DNA of 64,000 nt from Achromobacter piechaudii NBRC 102461 (GTDB lineage Bacteria; Pseudomonadota; Gammaproteobacteria; Burkholderiales; Burkholderiaceae_B), in assembly GCF_001571245.1 (NCBI RefSeq), contig NZ_BCTK01000001.1, positions 62,001 through 126,000 on the forward strand, written 5' to 3'. Of the stretch, positions 32,411 through 41,434 are shown piece after piece. Every line of letters begins with the position of its first letter. The stretch's first letter is position 1. Under the pieces are notes generated by a model that did not search any database, was not told the origin of the DNA, and was given only the letters and a program-made list of their open reading frames with translations. A program made the position numbers and the translations under genes.

Positions 32411-33709
32411 ATGCGCAAGTTGTTGTTGGGAGCGGTGTTGGCCGCCGCGGTGTTCGGGGGAACGGCCCATGCGGCGGTGGAACCTCGCGCCGTCGTCGCC
32501 ACCTATTCGGATCTGGCGCTGGCGGGCTATGAAGATTCGCTGGCCGCCGCCAAGACGTTGCGCACCGCCATCAACGCGCTGGTCGCCAAGCCCAGCCCCG
32601 ACACCTTGCAGGCCGCTCGCCAGGCGTGGCTGGCCGCGCGCGTGCCGTATCAGCAGACCGAGGCCTACCGCTTTGGCAACCCGATCGTCGACGACTGGGA
32701 AGGCCGCGTGAATGCCTGGCCGCTGGACGAAGGCCTGATCGACTACGTCGATGCCTCCTACGGCACCGACAACGACGAAAACGCGTACTACTCGGTCAAC
32801 GTCATCGCCAATTCCAAGATCTCGGTCGGCGGCAAGACGGTGGACGTCAGCAAGATCACGCCGCAACTGCTGTCCGAGGTGCTGCATGAAGCCGACGGCA
32901 ACGAAGCCAACGTGGCCACCGGTTATCACGCCATCGAATTCCTCTTGTGGGGTCAGGACCTGAACGGCACCGGCCCCGCGCCGGCCGACCGCAAGGGCAC
33001 GCCGCAAGAGCGCCATGCCGGCAATCGTCCGCACACGGACTTCGACACCAAGCAATGCACGGGCGGCCACTGCGAACGCCGCATCGAATTCCTGAAAGCC
33101 GTGACCGACCTGCTGGTGACGGACCTGGAAGAAATGGTGGGCAACTGGAAGAAGGACGGCGCGGCGCGCAAGGCCGTAGAGGAAGATCCGAAGGCGGGCC
33201 TGATCGCCATGCTGACCGGCCTGGGCAGCTTGTCGTACGGCGAACTGGCTGGCGAACGCATGAAGCTGGGCCTGATGCTGCACGATCCCGAAGAAGAGCA
33301 CGATTGCTTCTCGGACAACACCCACAACTCGCATTACTACGACCAGATCGGCATTCGTAATGTGTACCTGGGCACCTACACCCGCATCGACGGCAAGCAG
33401 GTCACGGGCGCCAGCCTGTCCGAGCTGGTCAAGGCGCGCGATCCCAAGCTGGATGCCGAAGTGCGCGCCAAGCTGGACGCCACCGTGGCGGCCATGCAGG
33501 CGATGAAGACGCGCGCTGAAACGGTCGAAACCTATGACCAGATGATCGCGGACGGCAATAAGGAAGGCAACGCCGTGGTGCAGGCCGGGATCGATCGCCT
33601 GGTCGATCAGACGCGCAGCCTGGAACGCGTGATCACCCTGCTTGAGCTGGGCAAGGTTGCCATCGAAGGTTCTGACAGCCTGGACAAACCCGACGCCGTA
33701 TTCAAGTGA
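32411..33709 (+). CDS. Imelysin family protein (first copy)
   Basis: 432 residues. Signal peptide of about 21 residues (M-R-K-L-L-L-G-A-V-L ... A-H-A), then two helical imelysin repeats. The GxHxxE motif is present at 171-176 (G-Y-H-A-I-E), and a second conserved stretch H-D-C-F-S-D-N-T-H-N-S lies near 300. Imelysins (IrpA, ICMP group) are periplasmic or outer-membrane proteins linked with iron uptake. ATG at 32411 has GGAG upstream. Start of a four-gene coupled operon. Confidence 0.92.
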   Translation: MRKLLLGAVLAAAVFGGTAHAAVEPRAVVATYSDLALAGYEDSLAAAKTLRTAINALVAKPSPDTLQAARQAWLAARVPYQQTEAYRFGNPIVDDWEGRVNAWPLDEGLIDYVDASYGTDNDENAYYSVNVIANSKISVGGKTVDVSKITPQLLSEVLHEADGNEANVATGYHAIEFLLWGQDLNGTGPAPADRKGTPQERHAGNRPHTDFDTKQCTGGHCERRIEFLKAVTDLLVTDLEEMVGNWKKDGAARKAVEEDPKAGLIAMLTGLGSLSYGELAGERMKLGLMLHDPEEEHDCFSDNTHNSHYYDQIGIRNVYLGTYTRIDGKQVTGASLSELVKARDPKLDAEVRAKLDATVAAMQAMKTRAETVETYDQMIADGNKEGNAVVQAGIDRLVDQTRSLERVITLLELGKVAIEGSDSLDKPDAVFK

Positions 33710-35223
33710 AATTCGTTCTAGCCGCCGTACTGGCGGCGTCGGCGCATGCCGGCGCCGCCGCCGCCACCGAAGTGCCTGCCGGGCGTGATGACCTGTCGCC
33801 CGAAGACCAGAAACGCGTCACCGCCATCACCGCGCCCACGCGCGACTTCTCCAAGGTGGAAACCTTCGAGACCATGCAGGCCGGGGCGGCGACCACCAAC
33901 AAACTGATCAACGCCGATATCTTTTCGCAGCCGTCGGCCAACATGAGCTTCGAAGGCCGCCAGGAATTCCAGGTGGGCAACGGCCTGTTCCGCAAGGATT
34001 GGGTGTCCGCGCCGGCCTCGACGCAGGCCTCCGACGGCTTGGGCCCGCTGTTCAACGCGCGCTCCTGTCAGGCCTGTCATACCAAGGACGGACGCGGTAC
34101 GGTGCCGGGCTTCGATCCGCTGGAACGCACCGATGCCGTGGCGCTGTTGCTGCGCCTGGCCGTGCCGCGCGGGCCCGACCGTGGCCATCCCAAGCTGGCC
34201 CCCGGTGAACTGGCCGAGCTGCCGGAACCCGTCTACGGCGTCCAGTTGCAGAATTTCGCGGTGGCCGGGCTGCCCGCCGAAGGCCGCATGGAAATCGATT
34301 ACGAGCCGATCGCGGTGGCCCTCAATGGCGGCGAAACCGCCACCTTGATGAAGCCCACGTATCGCATAGAAAATCTGGGCTATGGCCCTATGCGCGCCGA
34401 CACGCAGATCTCGCCGCGCCTGGCGCCGCCCATGATCGGCCTGGGCCTCTTGGAATCCATCCACGAAGCCGACATCCTGGCCAACGTGGGGGCGGACAAG
34501 CGCGATGGTATCGTCGGCAAGCCCAACTGGGTGACCGACGCCCGCACCGGCGCGCGCGTGCTGGGCCGCTTCAATCTGAAGGCGGGCCAGCCCACCGTCG
34601 AGCAGCAGAGCGCCGCCGCGTTCTCCAACGATATGGGCTTGTCCACGCCGCTGTTCCCCAAGCATTCGGGCGATTGCACGCCCGCCCAGAAGCAGTGCCT
34701 GGACATGCCGCACGGAGCGCAACCGCGTTTCGGGCCGGAAGAAGTGCCGGCCAAGCTGATGGACTTCGTGACGATCTACTCCACCAATCTGGCGGTGCCG
34801 CAACGCCGCGACGCGGACGACGCGCGCGTGCTGGCCGGCAAGAAGCTGTTCTACGAAGCCAATTGCGTGGCCTGTCACGTACCCAAGTACGTGACCAGCC
34901 GCAACGCCAAACAGCCCGAGCATCGCTTTCAGCTGATCTGGCCGTATACCGACATGCTGGTGCACGACATGGGCGACGATCTGGCCGATGGCGTGTCCGA
35001 CGGCCAGGCCAACGGGCGCGAATGGCGCACGCCGCCGCTCTGGGGCATCGGCCTGACCAAGACGGTGAATCCGTCGGCGACTTGGCTGCACGATGGCCGC
35101 GCGCGCACCTTGCTGGAAGCCGTGCTGTGGCATGGCGGAGCCGGCAAGCCCGCGCGCGACCGCGTGGTGGCGATGACGCCGGACGAGCGCGCCGACCTGA
35201 TCCGTTTCCTGGAGTCGCTTTGA
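33706..35223 (+). CDS. Di-haem c-type cytochrome (DUF1111, di-haem oxidoreductase-like)
   Basis: 505 residues with an N-terminal signal (V-L-A-A-V-L-A-A-S-A-H-A). Two haem c motifs: C-Q-A-C-H at 121-125 and C-V-A-C-H at 387-391. Family members work in the periplasm and are regularly encoded beside imelysins. GTG start at 33706 overlaps the imelysin stop (GTGA). May oxidise or reduce iron or shuttle electrons for uptake; this is inferred from context. Confidence 0.92.
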   Translation: MKFVLAAVLAASAHAGAAAATEVPAGRDDLSPEDQKRVTAITAPTRDFSKVETFETMQAGAATTNKLINADIFSQPSANMSFEGRQEFQVGNGLFRKDWVSAPASTQASDGLGPLFNARSCQACHTKDGRGTVPGFDPLERTDAVALLLRLAVPRGPDRGHPKLAPGELAELPEPVYGVQLQNFAVAGLPAEGRMEIDYEPIAVALNGGETATLMKPTYRIENLGYGPMRADTQISPRLAPPMIGLGLLESIHEADILANVGADKRDGIVGKPNWVTDARTGARVLGRFNLKAGQPTVEQQSAAAFSNDMGLSTPLFPKHSGDCTPAQKQCLDMPHGAQPRFGPEEVPAKLMDFVTIYSTNLAVPQRRDADDARVLAGKKLFYEANCVACHVPKYVTSRNAKQPEHRFQLIWPYTDMLVHDMGDDLADGVSDGQANGREWRTPPLWGIGLTKTVNPSATWLHDGRARTLLEAVLWHGGAGKPARDRVVAMTPDERADLIRFLESL

Positions 35224-36338
35224 TGGCATTTTTCAAGCAAGCCGATGTGATCGGCGCCGGCATCAAGGCTCGCGGAATCAAGGCCGCTCTGGCCGCGATG
35301 CTGCTTGCCGCGCCGCTGTCCGCCCACGCCGAACTGCCCGCCGACCTGGGCGAGCGCCTGGCACGCGATTACGCGCGTCCCGCCGTTACCGGGATGGTGG
35401 ATGCCGCCGGCGCGCTCGATGGGGCGCTGGGTGCTTGGTGCGCCAAGCCGGATGCAGCGGGCGCGACGCGCGTGGCCGATGCCTATACGCAGTTGGCGCT
35501 GGCCTGGTCGGGTGTCGAGATTCTGCGTTTTGGGCCGCTGGTGCAAGCCAACCGTTACGAGCGGCTGGCGTTCTGGCCTGACACGCGCGGCGTGATGCCC
35601 CGGCAGGTGCAGCAACTGATTGCCGCCCAGGACGCCGCCTTGCTCGCGCCCGGCGCGCTGGCCGGACGCAGCGTTGCGGTGCAAGGGCTGCCCGCGTTGG
35701 AATACGTGCTGTACGGCGAGCCCGCGCTACTCAAGCAGATGGGCGCGCCCGACTTTGCCTACGCCTGCGGCTATGCCCGCGCGGTGGCTGCGAACGTGTC
35801 GACGATATCGCGCGATGTGGCGCAGGCCTGGAGCCCGCAAGGCGATTTCGGCCGCCAGTTTGCCAAGCCGCAAGCCGGCAACGAGCTGTACCGCGATCCC
35901 CAGGAAATTGCCGCCGAAGCCATGAAGGCGCTGTCCACGGGCCTGCAATTCGCCCGTGACGTGAAGATTCAGCCGGTGCTGGGCGATTCGCCCGACGCGG
36001 CGCGCCCCAAGCGGGCGGCGTTTTGGCGCAGCGGCTTGTCCACGCGCTTGCTGGTGGCCAACCTGGAGGGGTTGAAGGCGTTCTACCAGGCCGGCGCGTA
36101 TGCCTTGCCGGCCGGCAACGCCTGGATCGACGACTCGGTGCGCGGTGAATTGCAGTCGGCCGCGCAGGCCTTGCAGGCGGTGCCCGCGCCGCTGGAGGCC
36201 GCGTTGCAAGACGAAGACGGCCGGCGCCAGTTGCTGCTGGCCTCGCTGACCCTCAAGAATGCCAAGGCCATCGTCGATCAGGACCTTGCGCCGGCGCTGG
36301 GCGTCACCATCGGATTCAATGCGCTCGATGGTGATTGA
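35223..36338 (+). CDS. Imelysin family protein (second copy)
   Basis: 371 residues. Signal peptide ending S-A-H-A at about residue 36, then an imelysin-like helical domain. The GxHxxE motif is altered to G-L-P-A-L-E (His replaced by Pro), so metal-binding at that site is doubtful. Overlaps the cytochrome stop (TGATG). The pair of distinct imelysins around a di-haem protein suggests a complex with unequal subunits. Confidence 0.9.
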   Translation: MAFFKQADVIGAGIKARGIKAALAAMLLAAPLSAHAELPADLGERLARDYARPAVTGMVDAAGALDGALGAWCAKPDAAGATRVADAYTQLALAWSGVEILRFGPLVQANRYERLAFWPDTRGVMPRQVQQLIAAQDAALLAPGALAGRSVAVQGLPALEYVLYGEPALLKQMGAPDFAYACGYARAVAANVSTISRDVAQAWSPQGDFGRQFAKPQAGNELYRDPQEIAAEAMKALSTGLQFARDVKIQPVLGDSPDAARPKRAAFWRSGLSTRLLVANLEGLKAFYQAGAYALPAGNAWIDDSVRGELQSAAQALQAVPAPLEAALQDEDGRRQLLLASLTLKNAKAIVDQDLAPALGVTIGFNALDGD

Positions 36339-37440
36339 CCGCCGCCGCTTCCTGTTGATGGCGACGGCGTTGGGCCTGTCGCCCGCCGCTGCGCGCGCGG
36401 TGCTGCCCGCCGATGGCGGTGCGCTGTACCTGAGCGCCCGCAAGCGCGGCGGCCGCGACGAAGCGGTGTTGTTGGACGAGGCTGGCCACGACCGCCTTGT
36501 GGTGCCGATGCCCGCGCGCGGCCACAGTTTTGCCATCGACGCCGCGCACGAGCGCGCCGTGGTGTTCGGACGCCAGCCAGGATTTTTCGCCGTGGCGTTT
36601 TCGCTGCGCGAGGGCCGTGAGCGCCACGCCTTGCCCGTACCGGACGAACGGCACTTCTTCGGCCACGGCGTTTTCGTGGATGGGGGGCGCTTGCTGGCCG
36701 CCACCGAAAATGATTTCGAGGCCGGGCGCGGCGTGCTGGGCCTTTACGACGCCTCGCCGGGCGGTGCGTGGCGCCGCGTCGGTGAATTCGATTCGGGTGG
36801 CATCGGCCCGCACGAGGTATTGCTGATGCCCGATGGCAAGACGCTGTGCGTCGCCAACGGCGGCATCCTCACCCATCCCGATTACGGCAAGCTTGAGCTG
36901 AATCTGGACACGATGCGGCCGTCGCTGGCCTATATCGATGCGGCCAGCGGCCAACTGCTGGAAAAGGTCGAGCTGGCCCCCGCGCTGCATCGCTTGTCGA
37001 TCCGGCATCTGGCGCTGGCGGCCGACGGCTGCGTGTGGTTCGGTTGCCAGTACATGGGTCCGGCGGCGGACCGGCCCGCGCTGGTGGGGCGGCATCGCCG
37101 GGGCGCACCGCTGGAACTGTTCGAAGGGCCAGCCGAGACGCTGCGCAACATGCGCAATTACGTGGGTTCGGTGACGGTGGATGCGGCAGGTGCCGTCATC
37201 GCCACGTCCAGCCCGGTGGGCGGGCAGGTGATGTACTGGGATGCGGGCAACGGCCGCTGCCTGGGCACGACGCAACTGCCTGATGGCTGCGGCGTGGCGC
37301 CCGCAAGCCGGGAGGGTTTCTTGATCAGCAGTGGCCTGGGTGCAATGCTGCGCGCCGCCCCGGCCGGGGCAGAAACACCGGTGCTGCCGCGGTCGCGCGA
37401 GATTTCGTGGGACAACCACTTCCGCATCGTCCCGGCCTGA
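36328..37440 (+). CDS. DUF1513 domain protein (beta-propeller-like)
   Basis: 370 residues. Begins M-V-I-D-R-R-R-F-L-L, a twin-arginine signal, so the mature protein is periplasmic and probably folded before export. The rest has repeated G-x-x-L segments typical of a seven-bladed propeller, with G-H-G-V-F and P-H-E-V-L near 105-165. An alternative start lies nine bases upstream (36319). Overlaps the preceding imelysin by 11 bp. DUF1513 proteins accompany imelysin and di-haem genes in other proteobacteria. Confidence 0.9.
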   Translation: MVIDRRRFLLMATALGLSPAAARAVLPADGGALYLSARKRGGRDEAVLLDEAGHDRLVVPMPARGHSFAIDAAHERAVVFGRQPGFFAVAFSLREGRERHALPVPDERHFFGHGVFVDGGRLLAATENDFEAGRGVLGLYDASPGGAWRRVGEFDSGGIGPHEVLLMPDGKTLCVANGGILTHPDYGKLELNLDTMRPSLAYIDAASGQLLEKVELAPALHRLSIRHLALAADGCVWFGCQYMGPAADRPALVGRHRRGAPLELFEGPAETLRNMRNYVGSVTVDAAGAVIATSSPVGGQVMYWDAGNGRCLGTTQLPDGCGVAPASREGFLISSGLGAMLRAAPAGAETPVLPRSREISWDNHFRIVPA

Positions 37441-37583
37441 GGGCGCGGGCGCTGGACGTGATGGGCACGCCCATCCCGACACCTTCGCGCTTACAAAGCT
37501 TGACACTGCCGGCTCGCCCCGCGCCCCTTTGCGTATCCGTCATCTGATACAGTTTTCGGTTGTTATTTTTTGTGGAAGATCCC

Positions 37584-38429
37584 ATGGAAGACGCCTTGAA
37601 CGAATTTAACGCCTGGGCCCCCAGGCTGGTGGATATGGGCATCAATCTGCTGGTTGCCCTGCTGATCCTGATCGTAGGCTGGTGGGTGTCGTCGTTGCTG
37701 GGTAGTTGGGTGCGGCGCGCGGCAACCCGATCCAGCAAGATCGATCCGACGATCGTGCCGATGTTCTACAGCACGGTCGTGTGGGCAGTGCGCATTTTCA
37801 CGGTGATCGCAGTGCTGGCGCGCTTTGGCGTGCAGACGGCCAGCCTGATCGCGGTGCTGGGCGCCGCCGGCCTGGCCGTGGGTCTGGCGCTGCAAGGCAC
37901 GCTGCAAAACATCGCTGCGGGCATCATGCTGCTGATCCTGCGCCCCATTCGCGCGGGCGAATACGTGGCGCTCAGTTCCGGCGCGGACGGCACGGTCGAG
38001 GAAGTCGGCCTGTTCCTGACGCGGCTGGTGCAGGGCGATGGCATCCACCTGACCTTGCCCAACAGCACGGTGTGGAACGCCACCATCACCAACTACAGCC
38101 GCAACAAGACGCGCCGTCTGGATATCCCGGTGCCGGTGCGCTATGGCGACAATCTGGAAGAGGTGTTGAGCAAGCTGAAGGAAATCGTCGCCGCCCGGCC
38201 GGATGCGCTGAAGGATCCGGAACCCCAGGTCAAGGTGTTCGAGTACAAGGAAAGCGGCGTGATCGTGAACGTGCGCGTCTGGGCCGAATCCAGCAAGTAC
38301 TGGGAACTGCGCTGGGGCCTGTACCAGCAGATTCGCACGTCGCTTGAAGCGGCCGGCTTCCAGCCGCCGATCCCGCTGCGCGAAATCCAGAACCCCAAGA
38401 CGGCGGGCAAGGCCGACGCCGCCGCCTGA
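37584..38429 (+). CDS. Small-conductance mechanosensitive channel (MscS family)
   Basis: 281 residues. Three N-terminal membrane helices; the third is the pore helix (A-A-G-L-A-V-G-L-A-L-Q-G near 90-110) followed by the beta domain (Y-V-A-L, I-T-N-Y-S-R) and the C-terminal vestibule. Opens on membrane tension to release solutes in hypo-osmotic shock. Length matches E. coli MscS (286). Start ATG at 37584 with GGAAG. A strong hairpin ends the gene. Confidence 0.95.
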   Translation: MEDALNEFNAWAPRLVDMGINLLVALLILIVGWWVSSLLGSWVRRAATRSSKIDPTIVPMFYSTVVWAVRIFTVIAVLARFGVQTASLIAVLGAAGLAVGLALQGTLQNIAAGIMLLILRPIRAGEYVALSSGADGTVEEVGLFLTRLVQGDGIHLTLPNSTVWNATITNYSRNKTRRLDIPVPVRYGDNLEEVLSKLKEIVAARPDALKDPEPQVKVFEYKESGVIVNVRVWAESSKYWELRWGLYQQIRTSLEAAGFQPPIPLREIQNPKTAGKADAAA

Positions 38430-38450
38430 GGGCTTGCAGCAGTCTGTAAT

Positions 38451-38482
38451 GCAACACGGGCGCCTTCGGGCGCCCGTGTTGC
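38451..38482 (+). terminator. Perfect 14-bp hairpin after the mechanosensitive channel gene
   Basis: GCAACACGGGCGCC and its complement around a TTCG tetraloop, 22 bp after the stop. Only a weak T-tract follows, but the stem is very stable. It may also act for the converging IclR gene. Confidence 0.7.
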
Positions 38483-38531
38483 GTTCCGCCTCGGCAGCGC
38501 GCAGGGCGGCCGGCGGATGAGGAGCGGGCGC

Positions 38532-39293
38532 TCAGGCCTGCATGACCAGGCGCGCCAGTTCCGACTTGATCCAGCCAGCGATCTCGCGTTGTCGCTGGGC
38601 CGGCATGCGGTCGATGATGGCCGTGACGCTGACGGCCAGCAGCGGCGCGCCGTGCGAATCCAGCAACGCGCAACCCACGCCCAGCGCGCCGCGCACGGCG
38701 TGGTTGCCCACGACCGAGTAGCCGCGCGCTCGCGTGTTTTCGATCAGCCGGTACATTTCCTGCGGCGTCATGCCGCCGTACTCATCCAGCCGGCCGGAAT
38801 TGCGGTCGACGATGCCGCGCGCAATGTCGTCGGGCAGCGCGGCCAGCAGCGCCATGCCGCCCGAGCCCACGCCCAGGGGCTGGCGCTTGCCGGCATAGGT
38901 GGCCAGGATCTGAACGGGATAGCTGCCGATCTCGCGATGCAGGCTGATGGAATCGTCGTCGTCGCGCACCACCAGGAAGACGGCATCGCCCGTGCGGTCG
39001 GCCAGGCGGCGCAGCACCGGCAGCAACTGACGCACGCGCGGGTCGCGCGAGCGGGTGTCCGGGTCCACCGCCAACTGCGCGCGGTATTTCTTGGTGCCCG
39101 TGACGGGCAGCACCAGGCCGGCGTCCAGCAGGGCGGCCAGCAGGCGATAGATGGTGGGGCGCTGTATGCCCGTCAGCCGGGCGATATCAGTCACGCTGAG
39201 GCCGTCGGGTCCTTGGTCGCGCAGGGCGGCCAGCACGGCCAGTCCCCGCCGCAAAGTGCGTGGGCCTGCGGCCGCGGCATCACTGTCTTGCAT
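38532..39293 (-). CDS. IclR family transcriptional regulator
   Basis: 253 residues. Winged helix at about 12-70 (L-S-V-T-D-I-A-R-L-T-G-I-Q-R-P-T-I-Y-R) and an effector domain with S-G-G-M-A-L-L near 140. Divergent from the Bug gene at 39454 with a 160-bp gap, so it probably controls that gene. Effector unknown; many IclR proteins sense aromatic or dicarboxylic acids. Confidence 0.92.
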   Translation of the reverse strand: MQDSDAAAAGPRTLRRGLAVLAALRDQGPDGLSVTDIARLTGIQRPTIYRLLAALLDAGLVLPVTGTKKYRAQLAVDPDTRSRDPRVRQLLPVLRRLADRTGDAVFLVVRDDDDSISLHREIGSYPVQILATYAGKRQPLGVGSGGMALLAALPDDIARGIVDRNSGRLDEYGGMTPQEMYRLIENTRARGYSVVGNHAVRGALGVGCALLDSHGAPLLAVSVTAIIDRMPAQRQREIAGWIKSELARLVMQA

Positions 39294-39418
39294 GCAAATC
39301 TCTGAAAACTAGGGGTTATCGCGGAACGGTCAAGGGAAAACCATTGTCCGTAGCGTGGACTCTACCTTGATGCAACCGTCGTGTATAGCTCAGAATGCGT
39401 CATCAAATAATTCGAATC

Positions 39419-39433
39419 GTCCACCTAATGGAC
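39419..39433. promoter_or_regulatory. GTCCA-N5-TGGAC dyad, candidate IclR operator
   Basis: Perfect 5-bp arms separated by 5 bp, 20 bp before the Bug start and 126 bp from the IclR start. IclR sites are commonly dyads of this size. Confidence 0.4.
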
Positions 39434-39453
39434 AGTACCTGCACGGAGACACT

Positions 39454-40443
39454 ATGACTACAGGTCAAAAGCCTGGACTGCGGCGTTTTGCCGCCACCCT
39501 TCTGGCTACCGCCGCAAGCGCATTCGCGATGGGTTCCGCCCATGCTGCTTATCCCGACAAACCTGTCCGCATCGTGGTCGGTTTTTCCGCCGGTGGCACC
39601 ACCGACGTGATCGCCCGCATCATGGCCAAGGAACTGACCGAGTCCCTGGGCCAATCGTTCGTGGTCGAAAACAAGCCGGGCGCCGGCAGCAACATCGCCA
39701 CCGACCAGGTGCAGCGCGCTGCACCGGACGGCTACACGCTGCTGTTCGTGGCCGTGACCAGCGCCATCAACCAGACGCTGTACAAGAACGTCACGTTCGA
39801 TCTGACCCGCGATTTTGCGCCTGTGGCACTGGGCGCCAAGGTGCCCAACATCCTGGTCGTGAACCCGCAAGTGCCGGTCAAGTCGGTCCAGGAATTGGTC
39901 GATTACGCCAAGAAGAATCCTGGCAAGCTGGCATTCGCCTCGTCGGGTAGCGGCACGTCCATCCACATGGCGGGCGAGCTGTTCAAGATGAAGGCCGGTA
40001 TCGACGTGCTGCACGTGCCCTACAAGGGCAGCGCGCCGGCCATGACCGATCTGATCGGCGGCCAGGTGCAGTTCATGTTCGACAACATGCCCTCGGCATG
40101 GCCGCACGCCCAATCGGGCAAGCTGCGCGCCCTGGCCGTCACCACCAGCGAGCGCTCCAAGAGCGCGCCGGACCTGCCCACGATGCAGGAATCGGGCTTC
40201 GCCGGCTTCGACGTATCGTCGTGGTTCGGTCTGTTGGCCCCGGCCGGCACGCCGCCGGAAGTGATCAACAAACTGAACGCCGCCATGCAGCAGGCGCTGG
40301 ACAAGGCCTCCGTGCAGACCAGCTATGAAAAGCTGGGCGCCGTGGGCGTGAAGACCACGCCGGCCGAGTTCGGTGCGTTCATCAAGTCGGAAGTCGATGG
40401 CTGGGCGCCGGTGGTCAAGGCATCGGGCGCCAAGGTGGACTGA
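39454..40443 (+). CDS. Tripartite tricarboxylate transporter (Bug) substrate-binding protein
   Basis: 329 residues. Signal peptide M-T-T-G-Q-K ... S-A-H-A cut near residue 30, then Y-P-D-K-P-V-R-I-V-V-G-F-S-A-G-G-T-T-D and E-N-K-P-G-A-G-S-N. Orphan binding protein with no membrane partner in the window. The divergent IclR probably regulates it. Start is the ATG at 39454 with CGGAG upstream. A strong hairpin pair terminates it. Confidence 0.92.
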   Translation: MTTGQKPGLRRFAATLLATAASAFAMGSAHAAYPDKPVRIVVGFSAGGTTDVIARIMAKELTESLGQSFVVENKPGAGSNIATDQVQRAAPDGYTLLFVAVTSAINQTLYKNVTFDLTRDFAPVALGAKVPNILVVNPQVPVKSVQELVDYAKKNPGKLAFASSGSGTSIHMAGELFKMKAGIDVLHVPYKGSAPAMTDLIGGQVQFMFDNMPSAWPHAQSGKLRALAVTTSERSKSAPDLPTMQESGFAGFDVSSWFGLLAPAGTPPEVINKLNAAMQQALDKASVQTSYEKLGAVGVKTTPAEFGAFIKSEVDGWAPVVKASGAKVD

Positions 40444-40454
40444 TCGCGCAACTT

Positions 40455-40523
40455 CCCGGCGATCGTTCGCCGGGTCGCGGATCTGAAATAGGGATGGGCT
40501 TGGCGCCCGTCCCTATTTTTTTG
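40455..40523. terminator. Double hairpin terminator between Bug and trmJ
   Basis: First stem CCCGGCGA/TCGCCGGG at 40455-40474. Second stem AATAGGGA-TGGGC with GCCC-TCCCTATT (about 40487-40517) followed by seven T at 40516-40522 on the plus strand. It ends the Bug gene; the trmJ stop lies in the right arm. Confidence 0.8.
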
Positions 40524-41304
40524 CGCCGCCGTTGCGCCGGGCGGTCGCCAGCATCGCGGTGCAGACGCCGCGCATCATGTCGACTTCGTCGCGCGTCAGC
40601 GCAGGGCGCGAGAACAGATGGCGCATGCGCGGCATCAGCTTCTTGGGGTGCGCCGGGTCCAGGAACTGCACGCCGATCAGCGCTTCTTCCCAATGTGCCA
40701 GGAACGCCTGCACCGCTTCGCCCGAAGCCGGCTCCGCGCCGCGTGACGGCTCTTGTGCGGTCGAGGCCGGCAACAGCGCCGCGCCTTGTTCCACCAGCAA
40801 TGCGTAGCGCAACTCCCAGGCGGCCAGCTGCAACGCCTGGGCCACGTTCAGCGAGCTGTATTCGGGGTTGGCGGGTATGTGGCAGATGCGATGGCACAGG
40901 GCGATCTGCGCGTTGGTCAGCCCGGCGCGTTCGGTGCCCAGCACGACGGCGGCGACGCCCTCGGCCGTGCCGGCCAGATGCTCCCGCGCCAGGTCCGCCG
41001 CCTGGCGGATGTCGCAGGGCGGAGGGCCCAGGTCGCGCACCCGCGCGGTCAGCGCGAACGCCATGGTCACGGGCGCCAGCGCTTCTTCCAGCGACGGATA
41101 GATGCGTGCGTTTTCCAGCACGTCCAGCGCGCCGCTGGCCAGGGCGATGGCCTCGGGCTGGGTTGTTACATCTGGAAATTTAGGCTCGACCAGCACCAGT
41201 TCGGAGAAGCCCATCGTCTTGATTGCGCGGGCCGCCGAACCCACGTTTCCGGGGTGGCTGGGGTTCACCATAATGAAGCGAACACGTGAAAATGCTTGAG
41301 TCAT
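40513..41304 (-). CDS. trmJ: tRNA (cytidine/uridine-2'-O-)-methyltransferase TrmJ
   Basis: 263 residues, a SPOUT-knot methyltransferase. N-P-S-H-P-G-N-V-G-S-A-A-R-A near residue 14 is motif 1; V-V-L-G-T-E-R-A-G-L-T-N near 119 and S-S-L-N-V-A-Q-A near 147 are the SAM-binding motifs 2 and 3. It methylates the ribose of tRNA position 32. Divergent from suhB with 130 bp between starts, as in related genomes. Confidence 0.93.
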   Translation of the reverse strand: MTQAFSRVRFIMVNPSHPGNVGSAARAIKTMGFSELVLVEPKFPDVTTQPEAIALASGALDVLENARIYPSLEEALAPVTMAFALTARVRDLGPPPCDIRQAADLAREHLAGTAEGVAAVVLGTERAGLTNAQIALCHRICHIPANPEYSSLNVAQALQLAAWELRYALLVEQGAALLPASTAQEPSRGAEPASGEAVQAFLAHWEEALIGVQFLDPAHPKKLMPRMRHLFSRPALTRDEVDMMRGVCTAMLATARRNGGAKK

Positions 41305-41434
41305 TTAAAATGGCGCGTTTGGCTTCGCGCCTTCCTGGTTTTTTGGGTCGATTTCCCCGTTGGGGCGTCGATGGATCCGGGGGGCGGCAAGTGGCCTATC
41401 ATCACGCGAACCCACCGCATACGTACGGAATTTT

